NCBI RefSeq assembly: GCF_002892835.1
Contig: NZ_PJMB01000006.1
Location: forward strand, 62,001-126,000
Direction of reading: 5' to 3'
Source: Arthrobacter sp. AFG7.2
GTDB lineage: Bacteria > Actinomycetota > Actinomycetes > Actinomycetales > Micrococcaceae
DNA: 64,000 bases
A model generated the notes under the pieces. The model was not told the DNA's origin. It did no database searches and saw nothing but the letters and a program-made list of their open reading frames with translations. The position numbers and the translations under genes were made by a program. Shown here in pieces: positions 49,387 through 57,834 of the stretch. Each line of letters starts with the position of its first letter. Position 1 is the stretch's first letter.

Positions 49387-50004
49387 ATGAATCCAGAGAC
49401 GAACGTCCCGGCAGCCGCCGTCGTTTCCCCGACGGCGAAGTCCGTTCCTGCCACGTCGTCGGACAGGATCATGGCCGTGGCGTATGAGCTGTTCTCCACC
49501 CGCGGCGTGCGGGACGTCGGCGTCAATGAGCTCATTGAACGGTCCGGCGTTGCCAAGGCCACGTTTTACCGGCATTTTCCCTCAAAGGATTCCCTTGTCC
49601 TGGCATTCCTGGAGCAGCGGGACAAACGGTGGACCATGGATGCGGTCCTCTCGGAAGCGCTCCGCCGGGGCAGCACTCCACGCGAGCAGTTGCTGGCAAT
49701 CTTCGACGTGTTCGGTGACTGGTTCGCGCGGGAGGACTTTGAGGGCTGTTCCTTTGCCAAGGTCCTGGTGGAGATGGGCCCGGTCCATCCACTGGGGCAG
49801 GCCAGCATCAGCTACCTGGCAAAGATCCGCGGCCACATCCAGGCCGCCGCCGAAGCGGCTGGGCTCGTGCGCCCCGAGGAGTTTGCCTATTCGCTGCTCG
49901 TGCTGATGAAGGGTTCCATCCTGCAGGCAATGGAAGGTGACCTGCAGGCCGCCAAACGCGCGCAGCGGATGGCGGTTTGGCTGATGGAACACCACGGCGC
50001 CTGA
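49387..50004 (+). CDS. TetR family transcriptional regulator
   Basis: 205 residues. After a 25-residue Ala/Pro/Thr-rich start comes a TetR HTH: RIMAVAYELFSTRGVRDVGV, then ELIERSGVAKATFYRHFPSKDSL. The ligand-binding domain has EGCSFAKVLVEM, typical of the AcrR-like group that senses small molecules. The nearby DJ-1 and efflux-pump genes downstream on the same strand are plausible targets. Confidence 0.9.
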   Translation: MNPETNVPAAAVVSPTAKSVPATSSDRIMAVAYELFSTRGVRDVGVNELIERSGVAKATFYRHFPSKDSLVLAFLEQRDKRWTMDAVLSEALRRGSTPREQLLAIFDVFGDWFAREDFEGCSFAKVLVEMGPVHPLGQASISYLAKIRGHIQAAAEAAGLVRPEEFAYSLLVLMKGSILQAMEGDLQAAKRAQRMAVWLMEHHGA

Positions 50005-50096
50005 TTCGGACGAAGGCCGGATCGGCTGGACACTGCAGATGGCGTACTGGACGGCAGCGCGTAGGGGAGCAGTCAGCGGGCCCCAAAATGCTCAGC

Positions 50097-50125
50097 TTGC
50101 TTATCAATTGCTGCCTTCCTAGGCT
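50097..50125 (+). promoter_or_regulatory. Putative promoter of the DJ-1/PfpI gene
   Basis: TTGCTT (50097-50102) and TAGGCT (50120-50125) separated by 17 bases, about 80 bases upstream of the ATG, in a locally AT-rich stretch. Confidence 0.4.
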
Positions 50126-50206
50126 GGAAACTGTCAGCAACAACTCTGGAAGCGGCACCTCAGGATGCCTCAAGGCATCCGGGGCCGCCTCCGATGAGGA
50201 GGAAAA

Positions 50207-50773
50207 ATGTCAGAGCACAGCATTAAAGGCAAGAAGGTCGCATTCCTGCTGACCGACGGCGTAGAGCAGGTTGAGCTCACCAGCCCCTGGCAGGCCGTCA
50301 AAGAGGCAGGCGGCGTGCCCACCCTCGTGGCTCCGGCCAGCGGAAAGATCCAGGGATTCGAAGGCACTGAGAAGGGCGACACATTCGACGTCGACCTGAC
50401 CGTCGCAGAGGCCAATGCGGCGGACTTTGACGCCCTGGTGCTTCCGGGCGGCGTCGTCAACGCCGACCACCTTCGGGTGGACAAGGACGCCCAGAGTTTC
50501 ACGCGCAGCTTCTTTGAGCAGCACAAGCCGGTGGCGTCCATCTGCCACGGTCCCTGGCTGCTCATCGAGGCCGGCGTGCTGCGGGGACGGAACGTCACGT
50601 CGTACCACACGCTCCAGACGGACCTGCAGAATGCGGGCGCGACCTGGACCGATGAAGAAGTGGTGGTGGACCAGGGCCTGGTGACCAGCCGCAACCCGGA
50701 CGACCTGCCGGCCTTCAACAGCAAGCTGGTGGAGGAAATCGCCGAAGGGGAGCACGCGGGCCAGACCGCCTAG
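50207..50773 (+). CDS. DJ-1/PfpI family type 1 glutamine amidotransferase-like protein
   Basis: 188 residues with GAGGAGGAAAA directly before the ATG. The nucleophile elbow is SICHGPWLLI (Cys113, His114) with Glu20 in DGVEQVELTSP, the YhbO/PfpI arrangement. Members act as proteases, deglycases or redox chaperones; the in vivo role is debated. Its stop is 137 bases before the efflux pump ATG, and no clear terminator separates them. Confidence 0.92.
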   Translation: MSEHSIKGKKVAFLLTDGVEQVELTSPWQAVKEAGGVPTLVAPASGKIQGFEGTEKGDTFDVDLTVAEANAADFDALVLPGGVVNADHLRVDKDAQSFTRSFFEQHKPVASICHGPWLLIEAGVLRGRNVTSYHTLQTDLQNAGATWTDEEVVVDQGLVTSRNPDDLPAFNSKLVEEIAEGEHAGQTA

Positions 50774-50789
50774 TCCCAATACACCCCAA

Positions 50790-50908
50790 GTGTTCCCTCA
50801 GGCTTAAGAAAAGTTCCGGTGAAGGGGAATTACTCCAACCGGTAGAGTGTTGGCATCTGCAGCGGCACTGTTTCCGCGCATCATCCGCAACACTCCCTGA
50901 GGGAACAC
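50790..50908 (+). promoter_or_regulatory. Structured leader covering the efflux pump ribosome site
   Basis: A perfect 13-bp inverted repeat, GTGTTCCCTCAGG (50790-50802) with its complement at 50896-50908, encloses a second 8-bp pair, GAGTGTTG (50845-50852) with its complement at 50888-50895. The two right arms are contiguous and the outer one contains the GAGGGA that acts as ribosome site for the ATG at 50911. If transcribed, the stems could stack and hide it. Alternatively the 13-bp repeats are operator sites. Confidence 0.5.
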
Positions 50909-50910
50909 CC

Positions 50911-52386
50911 ATGTCTACCGAAGTCTCTCCGAACGCCAGCGGCCAGTCCGTTAAAGCTGCCGGAACAAAGTCCGCCGCGCCTGAGAAGATGTCCCGTGAA
51001 TCGGTGACCATCATCAGCACGCTGCTGGTGGCCACGTTCGTGGTGATCCTCAATGAGACCATCATGAACGTTGCCCTGCAGCGGCTCATGGTGGAACTCC
51101 AGGTTGATGCGCCTACCGTCCAGTGGCTCTCCACCGGCTTTATGCTCACCATGGCCGTGGTCATCCCCACCACCGGCTTCATCCTCCAGAGCCTGTCCAC
51201 GCGGGCCGTTTTCATGCTGGCCATGGGGCTCTTCGCAGGCGGTACCGCGCTCGCGGCGGTGGCTCCCGGTTTCGAGCTGCTGCTGTTGGCGCGCATTATC
51301 CAGGCCGGTGGAACCGCCATCATGCTGCCCCTGCTGATGACCACCATCCTGACGCTGGTGCCCCTGGCGAAGCGCGGTGCCGTGATGGGCAACGTCAGCA
51401 TCGCGATTTCGGTGGCGCCTGCCATGGGACCCACGGTTTCCGGACTGATCCTGGAGCACTTCACCTGGCGTTTCATGTTTGTCTTCGTCCTCCCCGTGGC
51501 ACTCGCGGCCCTTGCCATCGGCGCCAAGTACCTGACCAACATCGGTGAGGCGGAAAAGACAAAGCTGGACGCAGTTTCCGTGGTCCTCACCGTCCCGGCA
51601 TTCGGCGGCCTGGTGTATGGCCTGAGCCAGATCGGCGGCGGCCACGGCGGCCAGGCCGGTCCCGGCCCCGTCGCCATCGGCGCGCTGATCATCGGCGTGG
51701 CCGGGCTGGCGGCCTTTGTACTTCGCCAACTGCGCCTGCAGAAGGCCGAAGCCCCGCTGCTGGACCTGCGCGCGTTCAACTTCCGGATGTTCACCGTTTC
51801 GGTCCTGCTGATGGTGGTGGCCATGATGGCGCTGTTCGGCGGGGTCATCCTGCTGCCGCTTTACCTGCAGGAGATCCGCGGGCTGGGCTCCCTCGAGACC
51901 GGCCTGGCGCTGCTCCCGGGCGGGCTGGCCATGGGCCTGCTGGGTCCTGTGATCGGACGGCTGTTTGACCGGATAGGCCCGCTGCCTCTCACCATCACCG
52001 GCTCCATCCTGATGGTGCTCGCCCTCTGGCAGTTCTCAATGCTCGACGCCGGCACATCCGTCGCATGGATCGTCACCCTTCACGTGGGGCTAAGTTTCGG
52101 CCTGGCGCTGCTCTTCACTCCGGCCTTCACCACCGGCCTGAATCCGCTTCCCCCGCACCTCTACTCACACGGTTCGGCGATCATGAGCACCACCCAGCAG
52201 GTGGCGGGTGCCGCCGGTACAGCGCTGCTGGTGTCCATTTTCGCGGTGGTGTCGGCAGCGTCCGGCCTCGTCGCGGGGATGAGTGCCGCCTTCATGACGG
52301 CAACCGTCATAGCCCTTGCCGCCGTCGTGCTCTCCTCGATGATGCGCAAGACCGAAGGCGCCGGCCCGGCTCACGGCGCTCACTGA
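50911..52386 (+). CDS. DHA2-type MFS drug efflux transporter
   Basis: 491 residues with about 14 membrane helices, the size and topology of EmrB/QacA-type proton antiporters. Landmarks: VVILNETIMNVALQRLMVELQV (helix 1, DHA2 signature region), WLSTGFMLTMAVVIPTTGFI, the motif C-like APAMGPTVSGLILEHFTWRFMF and PLYLQEIRGLGSLETGLALLPGG. A Ser/Lys-rich 30-residue N-terminus faces the cytoplasm. Probably regulated by the TetR protein upstream and/or the leader structure. Confidence 0.93.
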   Translation: MSTEVSPNASGQSVKAAGTKSAAPEKMSRESVTIISTLLVATFVVILNETIMNVALQRLMVELQVDAPTVQWLSTGFMLTMAVVIPTTGFILQSLSTRAVFMLAMGLFAGGTALAAVAPGFELLLLARIIQAGGTAIMLPLLMTTILTLVPLAKRGAVMGNVSIAISVAPAMGPTVSGLILEHFTWRFMFVFVLPVALAALAIGAKYLTNIGEAEKTKLDAVSVVLTVPAFGGLVYGLSQIGGGHGGQAGPGPVAIGALIIGVAGLAAFVLRQLRLQKAEAPLLDLRAFNFRMFTVSVLLMVVAMMALFGGVILLPLYLQEIRGLGSLETGLALLPGGLAMGLLGPVIGRLFDRIGPLPLTITGSILMVLALWQFSMLDAGTSVAWIVTLHVGLSFGLALLFTPAFTTGLNPLPPHLYSHGSAIMSTTQQVAGAAGTALLVSIFAVVSAASGLVAGMSAAFMTATVIALAAVVLSSMMRKTEGAGPAHGAH

Positions 52387-52398
52387 ACCATCCAGGTC

Positions 52399-52440
52399 GC
52401 GCCAAGTGTCGTTTGGAACCCCCAGAACGACGCTTGGCGC
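52399..52440. terminator. Bidirectional hairpin terminator
   Basis: A 15-bp inverted repeat, GCGCCAAGTGTCGTT (52399-52413) with its complement at 52426-52440 (one G-U pair), between convergent genes. No T-run. Confidence 0.72.
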
Positions 52441-52467
52441 TACTTACTTGGGTCAGCCGGCACCCGG

Positions 52468-53304
52468 TCAGCCGGCGTAAAAGTCTGCCAGTTCCTTGAC
52501 CAGCTTGTCCGGGGCCTTGATGACGCCGTCATGGCCGTAACCGGGGAGGATGGTGTAGCTGGATCCGGAGAGGACATCGTGGATCTGGCCGCAGGCAATC
52601 CCGAAGTACGCCGGGCTCTTTTCGCCCACCACGATCAGGGTTTCCAGCGGCAGTTCCAGGAACGGCTCCGCGGGCATGTCCGCCGCGATGATCGCCTTGA
52701 TTTCACGGACGCCGGTCCGCATCATCTCGCGCTGCTGCTTGCCCTCTGAGGTTCCGGCGGTCAGCTTGTTGGCAAGGGTCAGCATGGAAACGGGCATCCG
52801 CGACGAGAACGGTCCGCCGGCGTCAAGTCCGCGCTGCAGGACCGCGAGGGCGCGGTCATCGTCGCCCGCAGCGGCAGCGCGCTCGTATTCTGCCGTCCAG
52901 TCGGCCTTGACGCTGTGGTTCACCGAGACTGCGGGGTCGTAGACAGCGAGCCGCTCGACGGGCAGGGTCCGTGCGGCATGGAGGGCAACCGCGCCGCCGA
53001 AGCTGTGCCCGAAGACGTCCGTGCTGGAGGTGTGTTTCATAACGGTGTCCAGGTCCCGGATGTCCACGTCCAGCGTGTAATCCTCCGGCTGGGGCGATGA
53101 CGAGCCCCGGCCGCGGCGGTTGAACGTATGGACCGGACGGCCCAGCGCTGCACTGAGCTTCTGCGCGAACCTCGTGTAGTCCGCGGCGGTCACCATTGAG
53201 GGCGGGACAATAACAACGCCCGAACCGGCGGAAGCGAACTCCGCACCCGTGGAGAAGAGCTCCAGCGTGCCGCCGTCGGGGGTCCTGATGTTCTCACGCG
53301 TCAT
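52468..53304 (-). CDS. Alpha/beta hydrolase
   Basis: 278 residues. The fold start is VVIVPPSMVTAADY, the nucleophile elbow GHSFGGAVALH, and the terminal segment GYGHDGVIK provides the His. It resembles the next minus-strand gene throughout (RGRGSSSPQPEDY versus RGRGSSSGQPADY; VYDPAVSVN versus VYDAAVNID), so the two are tandem paralogues. Substrate unknown. Confidence 0.86.
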   Translation of the reverse strand: MTRENIRTPDGGTLELFSTGAEFASAGSGVVIVPPSMVTAADYTRFAQKLSAALGRPVHTFNRRGRGSSSPQPEDYTLDVDIRDLDTVMKHTSSTDVFGHSFGGAVALHAARTLPVERLAVYDPAVSVNHSVKADWTAEYERAAAAGDDDRALAVLQRGLDAGGPFSSRMPVSMLTLANKLTAGTSEGKQQREMMRTGVREIKAIIAADMPAEPFLELPLETLIVVGEKSPAYFGIACGQIHDVLSGSSYTILPGYGHDGVIKAPDKLVKELADFYAG

Positions 53305-53388
53305 GATCCGAGCCTAGCCGAGCAACCTGAACGCGGGCACCATGGACGCCGGAGCATCCTGATAGCCGGTGGGGGCCGGCAACTGCCT

Positions 53389-54246
53389 TTAGCCCTTGAA
53401 ATACTCCGAAATGTCCGTGACGAGCTCGTTGACCGCGGCGGGGATGGAACCGTGGAAGCCTTTGGGTGAAAGCTCGTACGTGCTGCCGGGGACCGCCGCG
53501 TGCAGCCGCTCCGCGGTTGCTTTGTAGTAGCTGGGGCTTTTGCCGCCTGCCATGAAGTGGGTGTTCGCAGGCAGCACACTGAAATCCCTCGCGTGGTCCG
53601 CTTCTTTATACGCAGCCCGCAGTTCCCCTACCCCGCTGGGCATGACCTCGCGGAACATTTTGTTCACCTTGGTCCTGGACAGCAGGGCCATGAGCCCGGC
53701 GAGCACGGGCTCGGGGATTCTCGCCATCGCCGACCCGGGACTCGTGGCCTTCTTCATGTGTGCGAGGGCGTGGCCCACCTTGCCGTTGTTCACGGCATCC
53801 TCGAATCCGGACAGCCAGGCGGTGTCGATGCTGCCATCGATGTTGACGGCGGCGTCATAGACAGCGAGCTTGTCCGGCACATGGGCGGTGCCGGTAAATT
53901 CCTGGACCGCGTTCAGGGCCACCGACCCGCCCAGGCTGTGCCCGAGGATGTTCCGGGCGCCGGTGGCGTCCAGCACAGTCCTCACATCAGCGATTTCGGT
54001 GGCCATGGAGTAGTCCGCCGGCTGTCCGGACGAGCTGCCACGGCCGCGGCGGTCATAAACATCCACGGCCCACCCCTCGCCCAGGCCCTTTGCCAGCGAC
54101 ACCGAAAACGGCCGGTAGATCAGGGCAGTCAGGAACGCTCCGCCGATCAGGAGCACCCGGCGTTCTCCCGGCGCACCCTCGGTACCGTAGCTGTACAAGG
54201 CCAGGCGGCCGCCGTCGTGCGTTGGAATGACCCGTTCTTTCACCAC
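53389..54246 (-). CDS. Alpha/beta hydrolase, paralogue of its downstream neighbour
   Basis: 285 residues. It has VLLIGGAFLTALIYRP, YDRRGRGSSSGQPADY, the nucleophile elbow GHSLGGSVALN and a terminal GFHGSIP His. Clearly duplicated with the gene at 52468, which it precedes by 84 bases on the same strand. Divergent from lysS. Confidence 0.86.
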   Translation of the reverse strand: MVKERVIPTHDGGRLALYSYGTEGAPGERRVLLIGGAFLTALIYRPFSVSLAKGLGEGWAVDVYDRRGRGSSSGQPADYSMATEIADVRTVLDATGARNILGHSLGGSVALNAVQEFTGTAHVPDKLAVYDAAVNIDGSIDTAWLSGFEDAVNNGKVGHALAHMKKATSPGSAMARIPEPVLAGLMALLSRTKVNKMFREVMPSGVGELRAAYKEADHARDFSVLPANTHFMAGGKSPSYYKATAERLHAAVPGSTYELSPKGFHGSIPAAVNELVTDISEYFKG

Positions 54247-54298
54247 CCCATCCTAGGCAGGAGCGGGGCCCCCTCCCCGCCCGGTAAACTTGTGGACT

Positions 54299-55831
54299 GT
54301 GACTTCCCAAAACACCCCCGCGCCCAAGAATGCCCCAGAGCCCCTCGACGCCAGCGAGCAAATGCGGATCCGCATGGAGAAGCGCGCCAAACTGATTGAG
54401 CGCGGCACCGAGGCGTACCCGGTGGGGGTGGAGCGGACGCACTCCCTCGCCGAGATCCGCGAAAAGTATGCCCACCTCGAAGCAGACGACACCACCGGCG
54501 ACGTCGTCGGCGTCACCGGCCGCGTTGTGTTCGTCCGCAACACCGGAAAGCTGTGCTTCGCCACCCTGCAGGAAGGCGGCACCGACGGGAAGGGCACCCG
54601 GCTGCAGGCAATGCTCAGCCTCGCCAACGTGGGAGAGGAGGCCCTCGCGGACTGGAAGGCGCTGGTTGACCTCGGCGATCACGTTTTCATCAAGGGCGAG
54701 GTCATTTCCTCCCGCCGCGGCGAACTGTCCGTCATGGCCGAGTCCTGGTCCATGGCCTCGAAGGCGCTCCGCCCGCTGCCCGTGCTGCACGCGGAACTGA
54801 ACGAAGAGACCCGCGTCCGCCAGCGCTACGTTGACCTGATGGTGCGCGATGAAGCCCGCGAAATGGTCTACACCCGCGCGGCCATCACCAGGTCCATCCG
54901 CGAAACGCTCTTCCGCCACCGCTACGTTGAGGTGGAAACCCCCATCCTGAACCTGGTCCACGGCGGCGCGCTCGCACGGCCGTTCGAGACCCACATGAAC
55001 GCCTTCGACCAGAAGATGACCCTGCGCATCGCCACCGAGCTTTACCTCAAGCGTGCAGTGGTGGGTGGCATCGACAGGGTTTACGACATGGGCCGCGTGT
55101 TCCGCAACGAGGGCGTGGACTCCACCCACAGCCCCGAGTTCACCACCCTTGAGTGCTACGAGGCGTGGGCCGACCAGTTCGTGATGGCCGAGCGCATCAA
55201 GGAGATCATCCTGGACGCCGCTGACGCCGTGGGTGCCGGGCGCGTCCTGCAGACCGAGGCGGGGGAGATCAACCTCGACGGCGAATGGGCCTGGCTTGCC
55301 GTGTACCCGGGACTTTCCGAGGCAGTGGGCCAGGAAGTCACGCCGGATACACCGCTTGAGGTGCTGCGGGACATCGCTGAAAAACACGAGGTCAAGGTGG
55401 ACCCGAAATGGGACGCCGAAAAGCTGGCTGTTGAGTTGTTCGGCGAGATCGTCGAGCCAACCCTGATGAACCCCACCTTTGTCTACGATTACCCGCCCTC
55501 CGCCCAGCCGCTGGCCCGCCCGCACCGGGAGGACGGCAGGCTGATCGAGGCCTGGGACCTGATCATCGGCGGCATGGAGCGCGGCACCGCCTTCTCCGAG
55601 CTGATCGACCCCGTCATCCAGCGCGAACGCCTGACCGAGCAGTCCCGCCATGCTGCCGCCGGTGACGACGAGGCCATGCAGCTGGACGAGGACTTCCTGC
55701 GCGCCCTCGAATACGGCGCCCCGCCCATGGGCGGAATCGGCCTGGGCATTGACCGCCTGGTGATGCTGTTCACCGGGGCCGGTATCCGTGAAACCATCCT
55801 GTTCCCCCTGCTTAAGCCCGAGGGCAACTGA
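54299..55831 (+). CDS. lysS: Lysyl-tRNA synthetase, class II
   Basis: 510 residues from GTG 54299; an in-frame TTG three codons upstream is a less likely start. An OB-fold anticodon domain (about 60-165) is followed by the class II core with motif 2 (YDMGRVFRNEGVDSTHSPEFT) and motif 3 (PPMGGIGLGIDRLVMLFTG). It charges tRNA-Lys. It is followed by a small membrane-protein gene and lsr2, an order common in Actinobacteria. Confidence 0.97.
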   Translation: MTSQNTPAPKNAPEPLDASEQMRIRMEKRAKLIERGTEAYPVGVERTHSLAEIREKYAHLEADDTTGDVVGVTGRVVFVRNTGKLCFATLQEGGTDGKGTRLQAMLSLANVGEEALADWKALVDLGDHVFIKGEVISSRRGELSVMAESWSMASKALRPLPVLHAELNEETRVRQRYVDLMVRDEAREMVYTRAAITRSIRETLFRHRYVEVETPILNLVHGGALARPFETHMNAFDQKMTLRIATELYLKRAVVGGIDRVYDMGRVFRNEGVDSTHSPEFTTLECYEAWADQFVMAERIKEIILDAADAVGAGRVLQTEAGEINLDGEWAWLAVYPGLSEAVGQEVTPDTPLEVLRDIAEKHEVKVDPKWDAEKLAVELFGEIVEPTLMNPTFVYDYPPSAQPLARPHREDGRLIEAWDLIIGGMERGTAFSELIDPVIQRERLTEQSRHAAAGDDEAMQLDEDFLRALEYGAPPMGGIGLGIDRLVMLFTGAGIRETILFPLLKPEGN

Positions 55832-55833
55832 CC

Positions 55834-56013
55834 ATGGAATATGTAGCTGTCCTGCTTCCCTCCATCGTGGTGGGTTTACTCTTCTGGTTTGCCATGAAGT
55901 CAATCTTTAACGCCGATAAAGCGGAGCGGCAGGCTGAAGCCCAGGCCCAGGCGGAAGCCGATAGCCGGGCCGGATCACCTGTTGACGGTCCGGAACCGGA
56001 ATCGGACAGATAA
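55834..56013 (+). CDS. 59-residue single-pass membrane protein
   Basis: ATG two bases after the lysS stop, 59 residues. One N-terminal membrane helix (YVAVLLPSIVVGLLFWFAMK) is followed by a charged Ala/Glu/Gln helix (DKAERQAEAQAQAEADS) and an acidic tail. Short proteins of this layout are common between lysS and lsr2 in this group. Translationally coupled to lysS; function unknown. Confidence 0.7.
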   Translation: MEYVAVLLPSIVVGLLFWFAMKSIFNADKAERQAEAQAQAEADSRAGSPVDGPEPESDR

Positions 56014-56058
56014 ACCCCTAATTTTCCCCCACAATATCCACAGGAACCAATTCCCGCT

Positions 56059-56088
56059 TTGACGCGTTGCCATAAAGAGGGTCATACT
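56059..56088 (+). promoter_or_regulatory. lsr2 promoter
   Basis: TTGACG (56059-56064) and CATACT (56083-56088) with 18 bases between, in the most AT-rich stretch of the region, about 60 bases before the lsr2 ATG. AT-richness also fits autoregulation by Lsr2. Confidence 0.55.
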
Positions 56089-56147
56089 TTTTAGGGAAAC
56101 ATCCTGCTTTTCTGAAAACCGAACCCTTTCCAAGAGGAAGACTTTTA

Positions 56148-56486
56148 ATGGCACAGAAAGTAAACATCATCCTCGTTGATGATCTGGATGGGGGATCCGC
56201 AGACGAGAATGTTAAGTTTGGCCTCGATGGGGTCAACTACGAGATTGATCTTTCGGCGGCGAATGCCGCTGAACTCCGCTCCGCATTGGAACGGTTTGTA
56301 AACGCAGCGCGGAAGGCTTCAGGCGGTGGCGGCCGGGCTCCCCGGGCAAAAGCGGCCACCGGCGGCGGCCGCAGCAACGACTCGGCACAAATCAGGCAAT
56401 GGGCCCGCGAAAACGGCTACACGGTTAACAGCCGCGGCCGAATTCAGGCCGAAATCCAGGAAGCCTACCAAAAGGCGAATTCCTAG
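56148..56486 (+). CDS. lsr2: Lsr2 nucleoid-associated xenogeneic silencer
   Basis: 112 residues. The N-terminal dimerisation domain (KVNIILVDDLDGG, VKFGLDGVNYEIDL, ELRSALERFV) and the C-terminal DNA-binding domain (IRQWARENGYTVNSRGRI, RGR-type AT-hook at the minor groove) are joined by a Gly/Ala/Arg linker. It binds AT-rich DNA and silences acquired genes in Actinobacteria. The biosynthetic-type cluster begins directly behind it. Confidence 0.96.
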   Translation: MAQKVNIILVDDLDGGSADENVKFGLDGVNYEIDLSAANAAELRSALERFVNAARKASGGGGRAPRAKAATGGGRSNDSAQIRQWARENGYTVNSRGRIQAEIQEAYQKANS

Positions 56487-56512
56487 TTCCGGCCCACCTG
56501 CCGCCTATTTTG

Positions 56513-56550
56513 GCCCTGCCTTCGCCTGAGTGCGCAGGCAGGGCTTTTTT
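56513..56550 (+). terminator. Intrinsic terminator of lsr2
   Basis: 9-bp stem GCCCTGCCT (56513-56521) / AGGCAGGGC (56536-56544) followed by six T. The only classical Rho-independent terminator I see in the window. Confidence 0.88.
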
Positions 56551-57272
56551 CATGCGAGCGGAGCACGGACGGCCACAGCCAAGACGATTCCGTCCCGAAT
56601 GGTCCATCGGCCCTTCCAGCTCAGCAATGTCAAATCTCCGGGCTGGTTTTCCCGAAGGCGAATTGAAACCCTGAAGGTACCGTCCGGACCAAGCCAGGCA
56701 GAAGCCTGGGTCATTGGCAGCCACGTCCTTGTTAGCGGAAACCATGCTTTGTATACGGCTTCTTTTACACAGAACAGCACTGTGCCCCAGTGGACGCCGG
56801 GTGCGCCGTCCTGCAGACGGCCAAGAAGCTGCTTCTCGGGGACGCCGGCGATGAGGTCAAGGACCCCGTGGGGGAGGGGACGGTGGACTTCGGCGTCGAT
56901 TCCGGCGGACCGCCCGTGGACTGTCCGCCCTACGATTGCTGCACGGTACCCCTCGCAGTGGGTCAGGCTCCCGATGATCCCGTCAGGCCAGGATGGGGCA
57001 CCGTTTGGCGTCCGGGGGATGGCGGCGGGGGGTTGCCCCAGGCGTATCAGTGCCCGGCGTGCACACTCCCTTGCCATCAGGGACTGGTAGCGGTTCTTGG
57101 CCCAGCCGGGGCCAAGAAGTCCATCTTCTCCCGGCCACGGAGCACATTCCTCCTCCTGGCCGCGGTGTTCCTCCACAACGAACCCCTGAGGGACCAGTTC
57201 GGCCACATCAGGCAGGGTTTCCCTGGACGTTCCTGCAGGGGTTGCCAGCACCGCCGCGCCTGCGGACATCAT
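56550..57272 (-). CDS. 4'-phosphopantetheinyl transferase superfamily protein
   Basis: 240 residues from ATG 57272, overlapping the DUF1772 stop by ATGA. Motifs: SLTHCEGYRAAIV, GIDAE (124-128) and FCVKEAVYK (167-175), the Mg-binding and catalytic signature of EntD-type transferases. It should attach the coenzyme A arm to Ser36 of the ACP in the same cluster, which is an inference from context. EntD-type enzymes usually serve specialised metabolism rather than fatty-acid synthesis. Confidence 0.88.
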   Translation of the reverse strand: MMSAGAAVLATPAGTSRETLPDVAELVPQGFVVEEHRGQEEECAPWPGEDGLLGPGWAKNRYQSLMARECARRALIRLGQPPAAIPRTPNGAPSWPDGIIGSLTHCEGYRAAIVGRTVHGRSAGIDAEVHRPLPHGVLDLIAGVPEKQLLGRLQDGAPGVHWGTVLFCVKEAVYKAWFPLTRTWLPMTQASAWLGPDGTFRVSIRLRENQPGDLTLLSWKGRWTIRDGIVLAVAVRAPLA

Positions 57273-57748
57273 GACTGTCCCAGCGCAGCCCAGGCAATGC
57301 TGAGCGCTACCAGGGCGGCCAGCGCCAACCAGGTGCGGTGCATATTCCATTGCGTCCATTTGCCCTCAAAAGAGCGCCGGGCTGCAGCGGCGTCCCCGGA
57401 AGCTGCAGCGTGGCCGAGACGGTTGTTCAATGGGATGTTCACGGTGAAGGTTATTGCCAGCGTGCCGGCGTAGCAGGCCAAGGCCACGGTGGCGGGGACG
57501 GCGCTGCCATAACCGTTGGCCCAGGAATACGCAGACGCGGCCGCCAGGGAAAGGAATGCGCCGAAAAAGCTCAGGGCGAACACGGGATTCTGGATCGCGG
57601 TGTTGATCCGCGACATGGCACTGACGAACGTCGCATCATCCGTTGAGCGCAGGCCCGGCATCACGGAGCACGCATACGAGTAGTAAAGCCCACCGATCCC
57701 GGCAAGGGCCACGGTAGAGGCCGTCAGAAGCAAGGTGATAACAAGCAT
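57269..57748 (-). CDS. DUF1772/anthrone-oxygenase-like membrane protein
   Basis: 159 residues from ATG 57748, with four membrane helices (LVITLLLTASTVALAGIGGLYYSYA; FALSFFGAFLSLAAASAYSW; ATVALACYAGTLAITFTVNIPLNNRL; LALAALVALSIAWAAL). The VNIPLNNRL and RSFEGKWTQWNMHRTW segments are DUF1772 landmarks. Relatives include fungal anthrone oxygenases, so an oxygenation step is possible but unproven. It lies between the ketoreductase and the PPTase. Confidence 0.8.
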   Translation of the reverse strand: MLVITLLLTASTVALAGIGGLYYSYACSVMPGLRSTDDATFVSAMSRINTAIQNPVFALSFFGAFLSLAAASAYSWANGYGSAVPATVALACYAGTLAITFTVNIPLNNRLGHAAASGDAAAARRSFEGKWTQWNMHRTWLALAALVALSIAWAALGQS

Positions 57749-57834
57749 GGCTCCGGTCCTGTGCCGGGGGCTTGGGGCCCCCGGCGGTAGATACATGAAT
57801 AAACATCCTGCGGGAAGGCCCACAAAGCTGTTCG

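Noticed and set aside
54053..55903. 616-codon frame opposite lysS
   Set aside because: Composition of an antisense shadow, overlapping lysS and the hydrolase.
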